Source: CAYZPB01 sp964568525
GTDB lineage: Bacteria > Bacillota > Bacilli > Tepidibacillales > Tepidibacillaceae
Assembly (NCBI GenBank): GCA_964568525.1
Contig: CAZMPM010000004.1
Location: 1-64,000, forward strand
Length of the DNA: 64,000 nucleotides
Direction: 5' to 3'
Shown one piece after another: positions 43,417 through 50,750 of this stretch. Under the pieces are notes generated by a model. That model was given only the letters and a program-made list of their open reading frames with translations. It ran no database searches and was not told the origin of the DNA. Numbering within the stretch: the stretch's first letter is position 1; each line of letters starts with the position of its first letter. The position numbers and the translations under genes were made by a program.

Positions 43417-43427
43417 GAGTCTAACGA

Positions 43428-43901
43428 ATGAGCAGTGAAGAGTTGAATCAACTTGTGCAGGAGATATCCTTGGCGGAATTTGCAAAACCTTTTCTGCATG
43501 AGGCCAGTTTTAATCGACGGCTGCGCACGACTGGCGGTCGTTACTTGTTGAAAACTGGCAATATTGAGATTAATTACCGTGTCTATGAATTGTATGGGCG
43601 TAGTGAGTTGATTAGCATTATCAAACACGAGCTCTGTCATTATCATCTTCATCAACAGGGAGAGGAACACCTCCACCGTGACAAAAGTTTTAAAGAGCTT
43701 CTAACAGCCGTTGGCGGAGCAAGGTATGTTCGTCCACTTGCAACTGAACAGGAAAGTGCTTATCGTTATCACCTGCGCTGTCGCAAATGTGGCCAGAATT
43801 ATTATCGGAAGCGAAAGTTGAATGTGCGCAAACATAGATGTGGCAAGTGTTTGGGGAAATTGGATTTATTATTTTCAGACATAAAAACAATTGACAAATA
43901 A
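43428..43901 (+). CDS. SprT-family zinc metalloprotein
   Basis: 157 residues; metalloprotease motif HELCHYHLHQQG and a C-terminal zinc ribbon (CRKC ... CGKC). Homologous in position to B. subtilis YdcK, which also precedes a tRNA block. Function unclear; SprT/Spartan proteins degrade DNA-protein crosslinks in eukaryotes. Confidence 0.92.
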   Translation: MSSEELNQLVQEISLAEFAKPFLHEASFNRRLRTTGGRYLLKTGNIEINYRVYELYGRSELISIIKHELCHYHLHQQGEEHLHRDKSFKELLTAVGGARYVRPLATEQESAYRYHLRCRKCGQNYYRKRKLNVRKHRCGKCLGKLDLLFSDIKTIDK

Positions 43902-43919
43902 AGTGCTATGTTGTAAGAT
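43891..43919 (+). promoter_or_regulatory. Promoter of tRNA block 3
   Basis: TTGACA (43891-43896), 17-bp spacer, TAAGAT (43914-43919), overlapping the end of the sprT-like gene. Confidence 0.75.
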
Positions 43920-43942
43920 AAAATGGTTGTTAAAACCTATAT

Positions 43943-44018
43943 TCCTCGTTAGCTCAGCTGGTAGAGCACTCGGCTGTTAACCGAGTTGTCGCTGGTTCGA
44001 GTCCAGCACGGGGAGCCA
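43943..44018 (+). tRNA. tRNA-Asn (GTT), second copy
   Basis: Same cloverleaf as the copy at 25278, differing at a D-loop base and in the acceptor 3' strand (ACGGGGA, giving a G-U pair). Confidence 0.97.
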
Positions 44019-44021
44019 GTA

Positions 44022-44112
44022 GGAGAGATACTCAAGAGGCCGAAGAGGATGGTTTGCTAAACCATTAGTGGGTGAATGCCCAGCGAGGGTTCGAATCCCT
44101 CTCTCTCCGCCA
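44022..44112 (+). tRNA. tRNA-Ser (GCT)
   Basis: Class II, 91 nt with long variable arm; anticodon stem ATGGT/ACCAT, loop TTGCTAA; discriminator G; CCA encoded. Confidence 0.97.
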
Positions 44113-44118
44113 GCACGA

Positions 44119-44193
44119 GGCCCGTTGGTCAAGCGGTTAAGACACCGCCCTTTCACGGCGGTAACAGGGGTTCGAGTCCCCTACGGGTCACCA
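44119..44193 (+). tRNA. tRNA-Glu (TTC), second copy
   Basis: Identical to the tRNA-Glu at 25447. Confidence 0.98.
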
Positions 44194-44254
44194 TTATTAT
44201 TTGCGGTTGATTTTAAATGATATTTGTATTATTCTAGAGTTTGTACAGAATTTT

Positions 44255-44330
44255 GGACGATTAGCTCAGCTGGGAGAGCACCTGCCTTACAAGCAGGGGG
44301 TCGGCGGTTCGATCCCGTCATCGTCCACCA
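44255..44330 (+). tRNA. tRNA-Val (TAC), second copy
   Basis: Identical to the tRNA-Val at 25526. Its last 21 bases are duplicated 83 bp downstream, after a double-hairpin element. Confidence 0.98.
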
Positions 44331-44423
44331 TTAATTTTTTGGATTAATTCGGGATCTCACCGCTACGCGGTTCACCCCTCCGGGGTACTACGCGATCCCG
44401 TCATCGTCCACCATTAATTTTTT
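44310..44423 (+). repeat. tRNA-tail duplication with double-hairpin element, copy 2
   Basis: The 3' end of tRNA-Val plus flank (31 nt, 44310-44340) recurs exactly at 44393-44423. Between: CGGGATC (44350-44356) pairs with GATCCCG (44394-44400) and encloses CCGC-TAC-GCGG (44360-44370) and ACCCC-TCC-GGGGT (44374-44386). The core matches copy 1 at 25191-25242 except mainly in hairpin-loop and linker bases. Confidence 0.9.
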
Positions 44424-44428
44424 AATCT

Positions 44429-44505
44429 GGAGCTGTGGTGTAGAGGCCTAACATGCCTGCCTGTCACGCAGGAGACCGCGGGTTCGAATCCCGTCAGCTC
44501 CGCCA
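44429..44505 (+). tRNA. tRNA-Asp (GTC)
   Basis: Acceptor GGAGCTG/CAGCTCC, anticodon stem CCTGC/GCAGG, loop CTGTCAC; CCA encoded. Confidence 0.97.
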
Positions 44506-44523
44506 TTTTTACTGTAGTACCTT

Positions 44524-44600
44524 GGCGATCATGGCGAAGGGGTTAACGCACCGGTTTGTGGATCCGGCATTCGTGGGTTCAAGTCCCACTGGTCGCCCCA
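44524..44600 (+). tRNA. tRNA-His (GTG)
   Basis: Anticodon loop TTGTGGA; 8-bp acceptor with the extra G(-1) paired to discriminator C, the identity element of tRNA-His; CCA encoded. Confidence 0.95.
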
Positions 44601-44603
44601 TGT

Positions 44604-44678
44604 TGGGCTATAGCCAAGCGGTAAGGCAACGGACTTTGACTCCGTCATTCTCTGGTTCGAATCCAGATAGCCCAGCCA
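44604..44678 (+). tRNA. tRNA-Gln (TTG), second copy
   Basis: As 27782 but with a C-G pair in place of the acceptor U-G wobble. Confidence 0.97.
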
Positions 44679-44683
44679 TTCAT

Positions 44684-44759
44684 GGGTCATTAGCTCAGGC
44701 GGTAGAGCACCTGACTTTTAATCAGGGTGTCACAGGTTCGATTCCTGTATGACCCACCA
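44684..44759 (+). tRNA. tRNA-Lys (TTT), second copy
   Basis: Identical to 27862, including the spacer from tRNA-Gln. Confidence 0.98.
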
Positions 44760-44769
44760 TTTATTACCC

Positions 44770-44854
44770 GCGGGTGTGGCGGAATTGGCAGACGCACTAG
44801 ACTTAGGATCTAGCGCCGCAAGGTATGGGGGTTCAAGTCCCTTCACCCGCACCA
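44770..44854 (+). tRNA. tRNA-Leu (TAG)
   Basis: Class II; acceptor GCGGGTG/CACCCGC, anticodon stem CTAGA/TCTAG, loop CTTAGGA; CCA encoded. Confidence 0.97.
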
Positions 44855-44906
44855 TTTTTATTTTAGGTGCACATATTTTCAACTCTTAACAAGATATTTT
44901 CACTAG

Positions 44907-44993
44907 GCAGTCGTGGTGGAACTGGCAGACACGCTATCTTGAGGGGGTAGTGGTTATTGAACCGTGCGAGTTCGAGTCTCGCCGACTGCACCA
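44907..44993 (+). tRNA. tRNA-Leu (GAG)
   Basis: Class II; acceptor GCAGTCG/CGACTGC, anticodon loop TTGAGGG; CCA encoded. A small GTGCC/GGGCAC hairpin follows. Confidence 0.95.
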
Positions 44994-45030
44994 TAAGTGC
45001 CTTTGTGGGCACCATTAATTTAATTAATGT

Positions 45031-45107
45031 CGGGATGTGGCTCAGCTTGGTAGAGCACCTGGTTTGGGACCAGGGGGTCGCAGGTTCAAATCCTGTCATC
45101 CCGACCA
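45031..45107 (+). tRNA. tRNA-Pro (TGG)
   Basis: Acceptor CGGGATG/CATCCCG, anticodon stem CCTGG/CCAGG, loop TTTGGGA; CCA encoded. Confidence 0.97.
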
Positions 45108-45118
45108 GTTTTTTCTTT

Positions 45119-45137
45119 CGGGTGTAGTTCAATGGTA
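45119..45137 (+). tRNA. 5' fragment of a tRNA cut by the assembly gap (tRNA-Gly-like)
   Basis: CGGGTGTAGTTCAATGGTA resembles the acceptor and D-arm of the tRNA-Gly at 45309 and stops at the N run. Amino acid identity cannot be confirmed. Confidence 0.5.
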
Positions 45138-45147
45138 NNNNNNNNNN
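45138..45147. other. Assembly gap (10 N)
   Basis: Exactly ten Ns inside what would be one tRNA; the two sides come from different tRNA types, so the true missing length is unknown and may include whole tRNA genes. Confidence 0.97.
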
Positions 45148-45194
45148 ATCCGTTAGCTACGCTTTCAGTGGTTCGAATCCACTCTCCTCCACCA
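45148..45194 (+). tRNA. 3' fragment of a class II tRNA, possibly tRNA-Tyr
   Basis: Starts in the anticodon arm (ATCCGT), then a 13-nt variable arm, T-arm AGTGG/CCACT, acceptor 3' strand CTCCTCC, discriminator A, CCA. The long variable arm plus discriminator A fit Tyr or Leu; ATCCG after the anticodon fits Tyr. The anticodon itself is lost in the gap. Confidence 0.5.
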
Positions 45195-45218
45195 ATAAAA
45201 TTGTGGAGATTTTTTTAT
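45187..45218 (+). terminator. Terminator-like hairpin using the tRNA 3' end
   Basis: CTCCAC (45187-45192, in the tRNA tail) pairs with GTGGAG (45203-45208), followed by ATTTTTTTA. Forming it would compete with tRNA folding. Confidence 0.4.
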
Positions 45219-45228
45219 TTTAATATAT

Positions 45229-45303
45229 GCGGAAGTGGCTCAGTGGTAGAGCATCGCCTTGCCAAGGCGAGGGTCGCGAGTTCGAATCTCGTCTTCCGCT
45301 CCA
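45229..45303 (+). tRNA. tRNA-Gly (GCC), second copy
   Basis: Acceptor GCGGAAG/CTTCCGC, loop TTGCCAA; CCA encoded. Differs from 27947 by paired changes in the acceptor and T-arm. Confidence 0.97.
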
Positions 45304-45308
45304 TATCT

Positions 45309-45382
45309 GCGGATGTAGTTCAATGGTAGAACTTCAGCCTTCCAAGCTGATAGCGTGGGTTCGATTCCCATCACCCGCTCCA
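45309..45382 (+). tRNA. tRNA-Gly (TCC)
   Basis: Anticodon stem TCAGC/GCTGA, loop CTTCCAA; CCA encoded. Acceptor GCGGATG opposes CACCCGC, leaving one A-C mismatch. Confidence 0.93.
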
Positions 45383-45398
45383 TATTAATCTAAATGAC

Positions 45399-45428
45399 AA
45401 AACTTGCGGATTGCCTCAAGTTTTTTTG
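45399..45428 (+). terminator. Terminator of tRNA block 3
   Basis: AACTTG (45401-45406) pairs with CAAGTT (45417-45422), followed by a run of T. Confidence 0.75.
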
Positions 45429-45449
45429 TTTAATGTATTCTTTAAGGAA

Positions 45450-45470
45450 TTTACACAAAGGTTCGGCAGG
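45450..45470. repeat. 21-nt direct repeat, copy A
   Basis: TTTACACAAAG-G-TTCGGCAGG; matches 48659-48679 at 20 of 21 positions. Lies just after the stop codon of the reverse-strand HD-GYP gene. Confidence 0.85.
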
Positions 45471-45473
45471 TAA

Positions 45474-45715
45474 TTATTGGCTGAGGAGTTGTATAAATAT
45501 TTCTACGACTTTAGGGTCGAATTGGGTACCAGCATTAGCTTTTAATTCATTGATCGCTTCTTCCTTGGTCATAGCCACTCGATATGGACGATCCGAAACC
45601 ATCGCATCATAGGCATCTACCACTGAAAGGATTCGTGCAGGTAAAGGTATTGAATCACCTGCAATACCTTCAGGATAACCGGAGCCATCCCAATGTTCGT
45701 GGTGCGTCAGAATAT
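45474..45715 (-). pseudogene. PAS-GGDEF-HD-GYP protein, 3' part (separated by insertion)
   Basis: Encodes the end of the HD-GYP domain: ILTHHEHWDGSGYPEGIAGD, then PARILSVVDAYDAMVSDRPY, to SQ-stop. It is the direct continuation of the 47377-48595 fragment: removing the intervening 1,664 bp with one copy of TAT restores a 1,458-nt frame (485 residues). On its own it has no start or promoter. Confidence 0.92.
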
Positions 45716-47376
45716 CCTTACCGAAGATGAAGATACTAAAAACCCTTATAAAATTGAGATAACCGAAGTTACAGATGAAAATCAAGACGGTCGGGTTGAC
45801 CTCGCTGATGTGGAGTACCTTTTAAGAAATCGAAAAAATACTCTTACTTTATTAGAGGGTGATGGTGATTTTCGTTCTGAGGAATGTATTGAACTCTTAA
45901 AACAATCAGATATTGTTGTTACAAATCCCCCATTTTCTCTCTTCCGCGAATATGTAGCTCAGTTAATAAATTATGATAAGAAGTTCATCATAATTGGTAC
46001 TATAAATGCGATACATTATAAGGAAATATTTCCTCTAATTAAGGATAATAAACTATGGATTGGCTATTGTAATGGTGCAAAGACATATGAAGTAGCACCA
46101 AATTATAGTGGCAAAATCTCATTCGAAAAGAATGGAACCCGTTATGTAAAAATGGGAAATACCTTTTGGTACACTAATGTAGATATTGAAAAGCGTCATG
46201 AAAATTTAGTTTTGTACAAATCATATGATCCTGATGAGTATATAAAATATGATAATTATGATGCAATCCACATTGATAAAATAGCAAGTATACCACATGA
46301 TTACTATGGCGATATGGGAGTACCTGATGGATTTCTTGAACAGTATAATCCTGAGCAATTTGAAATAATTGGCTTAGGCAATGGAGATTTAGCAAAAGAG
46401 ATTGGCATCACAAAAAACTATAGAGGCAGAACAGATTTAGCATATACCAAAGATGGTAAGCAAAAATGTCCTTATTCGCGGATTATTGTTCGCAGAAAGG
46501 TGGTAGAGAATCATGAAGATTAAATTGCATGAAATTCCAGTACGCGAAGTTACAGAAGGATACATAGATAGTGCAGATGATGGCGTTATCGGCTATAATG
46601 GTCGATTAAATATTCGTCCTGCTTTTCAACGTGAGTTTATCTATAAGGATAGACAGCGTGATGAGGTCATTCGCACCGTACAAAAAAACTTTCCTCTAAA
46701 TGTTATGTATTGGGTATTGAGCGATGATGGTAATTATGAAGTTTTGGACGGACAGCAAAGGACAATTAGTCTTTGTCAGTATGTAAATGGAGATTATTCA
46801 ATTGACCATATGGGATTTGACAATCTGACTCAGACGGAAAGACAGCAGATTCTTGACTACCCTTTAATGATTTACATTTGCGAGGGTACAGACAAAGAAA
46901 AATTAGATTGGTTCAAAATTATAAATATTGCAGGAGAACAGTTGACCGCTCAAGAGCTACGAAACGCAATCTATACAGGTGAATGGTTAACTGAGGCTAA
47001 AAAATACTTTAGCAAACCAAATTGCCCTGCATATGCGATTGCAAGTGATTATCTAAATGGTTCACCAATCAGACAAAATTATCTTGAAACCGCTATTCGA
47101 TGGATTGCGTCGAGAGACGGAAAAGAAATTGAAGACTATATGGCAGAGCATCAGCATGATACGAATTGTAATGAATTATGGCTATATTTTCAATCAGTCA
47201 TTAGTTGGGTAAAAGCAACTTTTCCAGTCTACCGAGGCAAGGAAATGAAAGGACTTGATTGGGGTATTTTCTTTAATAAGTATGGTGAGGGTAAGTATGA
47301 TCCTAAATATCTTGAGTCAAGAATTGTTGAACTCTTAGATGATGATGATGTAACAAAACACTCTGGAATATATGAG
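45713..47376 (+). other. 1,664-bp insertion in the HD-GYP gene
   Basis: Bounded by a TAT that occurs once in the reconstructed host gene and twice here (45713-45715 and 47377-47379), i.e. a possible 3-bp target duplication. No inverted repeats at the ends and no transposase or integrase inside. Contents: an adenine methyltransferase gene lacking its 5' part and a DUF262 gene running off its 3' side. Orientation opposite to the host gene. Confidence 0.85.
45716..46523 (+). pseudogene. EcoRI-family adenine-specific DNA methyltransferase, N-terminally truncated
   Basis: The 269 codons present carry the catalytic NPPF motif (DIVVTNPPFSLFREYVAQLI) and the downstream family pattern (KFIIIGTINAIHYKEIFPLI; GNTFWYTNVDIEKRHENLVL). 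EcoRI-family members start roughly 100 or more residues earlier, with an FYTQ-type N-terminus and AdoMet-binding region; these are missing because the insertion begins here. The open frame continues upstream to an ATG at 45693, adding MFVVRQN from antisense host sequence. Probably not a working enzyme. Confidence 0.85.
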
Positions 47377-47394
47377 TATACTCTGCTACGCTAA
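46513..47394 (+). CDS. DUF262 (ParB/DGQQR) protein, C-terminus cut by the insertion boundary
   Basis: 293 residues from ATG 46513 (AAGGTGG upstream), overlapping the methyltransferase by 11 nt. DUF262 features: IRPAFQREFIYKDRQRDEVI and VLDGQQRTISLCQYV. DUF262 occurs in GmrSD-type modification-dependent restriction systems and with HNH nucleases. The last codons (TLLR-stop) lie past the insertion boundary and come from antisense host DNA, so the native C-terminus, likely an HNH domain in relatives, is missing. Confidence 0.8.
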   Translation: MKIKLHEIPVREVTEGYIDSADDGVIGYNGRLNIRPAFQREFIYKDRQRDEVIRTVQKNFPLNVMYWVLSDDGNYEVLDGQQRTISLCQYVNGDYSIDHMGFDNLTQTERQQILDYPLMIYICEGTDKEKLDWFKIINIAGEQLTAQELRNAIYTGEWLTEAKKYFSKPNCPAYAIASDYLNGSPIRQNYLETAIRWIASRDGKEIEDYMAEHQHDTNCNELWLYFQSVISWVKATFPVYRGKEMKGLDWGIFFNKYGEGKYDPKYLESRIVELLDDDDVTKHSGIYEYTLLR

Positions 47395-48595
47395 GCATTT
47401 CTGGTATAGTGGAGGCTATCCGGAAGCCGATTTCCGGATGTTTTTTCATCTCTTCGTATTCATCTGTAGTTAGCTCATCAGGTTTGTTTAGAATTTGGTC
47501 GTCTATAGCTATTTTTCCAATATCATGAAGCATGCCCAACATTTTCAGTTCGTCTAGCTGGGTTCCGGACAATCCCATCTGTTCGCCAATAACTAGACAA
47601 TAATTGGCGAGTCTTTCGCCATGCTCTTCTGTTTCATAGCTTTTTTCGTGCAGAGCGTTTTTGATCGAGGATAGGATTACGTGTCGATAGCTGTTATTTC
47701 CAAGCAATTTACTTTTGTACATATTGCTTTCCGCTCGCTTAAGCGTATCCCACCATTTCTCGCTTTTATGAGCTCGGCAAGCATAGCCTAGAGAGAAGTT
47801 TAGGTTAGCACCTTCCATACTTGCTATATAAGTGGTTTCACCTTTTTCCTTAATCTTCTCGTATATCTCGCGACCGAGTTCTTCTTTTATGCCGGGCATT
47901 AGGACAACGAATTCATCACCGCCCCAACGGCAGATTAAATCGTTTTCTCGACAAGATTCCTTTAAAATATCGGCTGCTTTCTTTAGGGCTAAATCTCCAG
48001 TTTCGTAGCCGAAGGCATCATTGATTATTTTGAGCCCGTCTAGGTCGCCGATCAGTATAGAAAAGACGGCGCCATCTCGTTTAGTTACTGTATTTAAAAT
48101 TTCCACAAAAGCCGATCTATTCAGTAATCCCGTTAATACATCGTGTCGACTCATGTATTCAATGTGAATCTCTCTTTGCTTTGCTTTGGTTACGTTGGAG
48201 TAAATCGATACAATTTCGCCGGTTGGTAGGCGAAAAATACGGTTTTCAAACCAAGTTTCCTGGCCGTTTTCGATATATCTTTTTGCTGGAAATAGAACAA
48301 CCTCACCAGTCTGGTATGCTTCATAAAAGGCTTCGACAATTCCAAATTCGTCGATGTTAGGCCTTAATTCAATAAGTGGTCTGCCGATAACGGATTTATC
48401 CCAGCCCTCGGTTTCAAGGCAAGTTTTATTAGCCTCAATAATAATATAGTCCTCGCCATGCTTGCCTTCGTTCTTTACTGCATAAACAATGATAGCAGAG
48501 GGCGAATTTTCAAATATATTTAAGTTGAGATGTGGCACAGACACACTTGGTTGCTGTGCGTTTAGTCTAGATTTTAATTCTGCATCCTTTTCCAT
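47377..48595 (-). pseudogene. PAS-GGDEF-HD-GYP protein, 5' part
   Basis: 406 intact residues: PAS-like sensor (about 25-135), GGDEF domain with RWGGDEFVVLMPG near 220, and the start of HD-GYP (MLHDIGKIAIDDQ near 355). After VAEY the frame runs into the insertion and adds a foreign tail before stopping at 47303. GGDEF makes, and HD-GYP breaks, c-di-GMP; the HD-GYP active site is split, so at most the cyclase half could work. Extended -10 TGCTATAAT and GGGAGAG upstream. Confidence 0.9.
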
Positions 48596-48658
48596 AACGA
48601 CACTCTCCCATGTTGATTATAGCATAGATTGGTGTCAAGATAGTAGTTTCAAGCGATT

Positions 48659-48679
48659 TTTACACAAAGCTTCGGCAGG
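48659..48679. repeat. 21-nt direct repeat, copy B
   Basis: TTTACACAAAG-C-TTCGGCAGG, one mismatch to 45450-45470, in the same orientation. Lies just after the stop of the hydrolase gene, upstream of the HD-GYP start. Confidence 0.85.
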
Positions 48680-48681
48680 CG

Positions 48682-49446
48682 CTAATTGAGGAAGTCCAGT
48701 ATAAGTTCAACCGTCTGGCGCTGCTGTTCCTCGCGCGATATCGTTGCTTGCCCATCACCCTTTTGTTGGCCGTAGTTTCCAAAGTAGGCGTGATTACCAC
48801 CAGAAATTTCAACATATTTTGCGCCTTCCGGTGCATTGCTTCGGTATTTTTCATAATTAGAAAAATTTAAAATCTGATCTTCCGTACCATATATAGAGAG
48901 CATTTTTAAAGATGTCTTACTTAAATCACTTGATGGGTAGGCAGCTAGTGCGAAATAACCGCCAAGTTTTTCGGGATTTCTACTGGCATAATATGATGCC
49001 ATTGCGCCGCCAAGTGAGTGACCGCCGATATACCAATGGTCGATTTCTGGAAACCTTTTAATTACATCTGCTGCGGCATTCATACCAAACACGGCTAGAT
49101 TATATGGCATCTGATAGATAACTGCTAGATAACCTTCGTTGGCTAATGCTTCCAACAGTGGCGCGTAAGAATGCGCTTCAACTTTGCCTCCTGGGTAGAA
49201 GATGATACCAGTGTTTACTTCTGTGTCAGGCGGCTGCATAATAACAAGTGCGCCATCAATTGTAATGTCCACTAATTTACTATTATTGAGTGTCTGAATT
49301 GCTGTCTCATCGGCTTTAGCATAAGTATTGACATAGATGATAAAGATACTTCCAATAATGGTTAGTAGACCGAAAATTATCGCTACTAGGGCCCCTTTAT
49401 TTCTTTTTATAAAAGATGGTTCGCGCTGGCTAACAGTTTCATTCAT
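48682..49446 (-). CDS. Membrane-anchored alpha/beta hydrolase
   Basis: 254 residues; N-terminal signal anchor (residues about 20-42), nucleophile elbow GGHSLGG, Asp in YGTEDQIL and His in SGGNHAYFG form the triad. Substrate unknown (dienelactone-hydrolase-like). Promoter has the extended -10 TGATATAAT also found before the gene ending at 49959. Confidence 0.85.
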   Translation of the reverse strand: MNETVSQREPSFIKRNKGALVAIIFGLLTIIGSIFIIYVNTYAKADETAIQTLNNSKLVDITIDGALVIMQPPDTEVNTGIIFYPGGKVEAHSYAPLLEALANEGYLAVIYQMPYNLAVFGMNAAADVIKRFPEIDHWYIGGHSLGGAMASYYASRNPEKLGGYFALAAYPSSDLSKTSLKMLSIYGTEDQILNFSNYEKYRSNAPEGAKYVEISGGNHAYFGNYGQQKGDGQATISREEQQRQTVELILDFLN

Positions 49447-49559
49447 AATAACCCTTCTCCCATTAGTATTTCACTGTAATTATATCACTTATGAGGTGGT
49501 CAGGTGGGTATGTTATAATAGTGAAGTAAGATAAGTTTATAGTAAAAGAGGATGAAGAA

Positions 49560-49948
49560 ATGAACACGAAAAGAAAGACGGGACTAATAAACATTGTTTT
49601 AATTGCTATGTTATTAGTTACGATAGCATAGCTGCAGTCGAACAGCGTTTCAACAAGATATTGTCTAAAAATTACACTGATAAGAACATTCTTATTAATA
49701 TTGTTGAGCAGGGTGGAAAGCTGTATTGTTATGTGAGACCTAGTGCCTCTCTTACCTATGAGCAGGGTAGTTTAGTGTTATCAGATATTGGGACTTCTAA
49801 TGGTCGACCAGCATCTAGCGCCGAATATAAGGTTACTGGCACATACAAAACCAAAGCGGATGAGATGAATGCTCAACAGGAATTTAATTTTACAGCAATA
49901 TTTATTTATGAAGATAATAATCTAGTTCTGGATAGCTATAAGGAATAA
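49560..49948 (+). pseudogene. Small secreted protein with a frameshift
   Basis: ATG 49560 opens MNTKRKTGLINIVLIAMLLV, a signal peptide, then hits TAG at 49629. A second frame, from about 49619 to 49948, carries YDSIAAVEQRFNKILSKNYT and about 95 further residues (to LVLDSYKE). One missing base (or two extra) between 49610 and 49628 would join them into a protein of about 129 residues. Either a pseudogene or a sequencing error. Family not recognised. Confidence 0.65.
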
Positions 49949-49958
49949 ATAATCTGGG

Positions 49959-50624
49959 CTAGAATGCAAAAGAGACCCCTTTTATTGGGGGGGTCTCCTT
50001 TTTAACTAATGAGTTTGGCCTACTAAGTCCAGCTCTACTTAACAACCATACAGCAAGCAGGAAGAAGCCTTGAGATAATAGATTGACCGTTTGTTCAATC
50101 CAGTCAATACCGGTGCCGCCGGATGATCCAAGGTAACCCATTCCCAACATTGCAATAAATCCCAACGCAAGCAGAAGCATTGCTAACTTTTGTCGCATTC
50201 TTACAGCGATAGCAAAAACGGCCCAATAGACCCCTGATGCTCCAATCACCTGTAGAATAATTAGAGGCAATTTGCTCGCATATACTGGGACTGCTGAGGC
50301 CATGACAACTGTAGAGCTTTTATTTTTATGATTTAAAAATAGAGTTATAAGTGCTGCAAACATCAGCAGAAATCCAGGAGCCTGAAATGGAAAGAGTGAT
50401 GAATCAAAATAAGGGACGTCAGCAATGCCCGCGCCATAGAGTAGTTTCCACAGAGCTTTGTAGAATCCGCCGAAAAAAACCATGAGAGAGCCAGCAGCCA
50501 GCATTGCAAATGCTGCTTTAGATAGCTTATTGTAAAGATCTCTCATTAGAATGATTGATGCGGCAAAAAATAATAATACAGGTATAAAGTCCATTAAAGC
50601 CATTAGAACTGTAATTTCAGCCAT
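49959..50624 (-). CDS. Multi-pass membrane protein, unknown family
   Basis: 221 residues from ATG 50624 (AAGGAAGG upstream). About seven hydrophobic segments; no recognisable motif. Its final codons pass through the terminator hairpin at 49972-49997. Confidence 0.65.
   Translation of the reverse strand: MAEITVLMALMDFIPVLLFFAASIILMRDLYNKLSKAAFAMLAAGSLMVFFGGFYKALWKLLYGAGIADVPYFDSSLFPFQAPGFLLMFAALITLFLNHKNKSSTVVMASAVPVYASKLPLIILQVIGASGVYWAVFAIAVRMRQKLAMLLLALGFIAMLGMGYLGSSGGTGIDWIEQTVNLLSQGFFLLAVWLLSRAGLSRPNSLVKKETPPIKGVSFAF
49972..50004. terminator. Bidirectional-looking terminator between convergent genes
   Basis: GAGACCCC (49972-49979) pairs with GGGGTCTC (49990-49997), followed by CTTTTT; the minus strand also shows TTTT after the stem. 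Confidence 0.8.
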
Positions 50625-50750
50625 AATCCTTCCTTCTTTCATCTTTTTCGTTAGTGAAATTATATCACTTATTCAGATGATTCGATGAGGATAGTGAAAT
50701 GTTTATAAAATTGCCTTATTTTTATAGGTTGGAAAGGTAAGGGTAATAAA

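Noticed and set aside
44453..45329. ORFs of 65-99 residues through tRNA block 3
   Set aside because: They are translations of tRNA genes (GFESRQLRH, SGSVVEHRLA types), and one crosses the N gap.
45713..47379. Insertion sequence or intron as the nature of the HD-GYP insertion
   Set aside because: No transposase, reverse transcriptase or terminal inverted repeats; both internal genes are cut by the edges.
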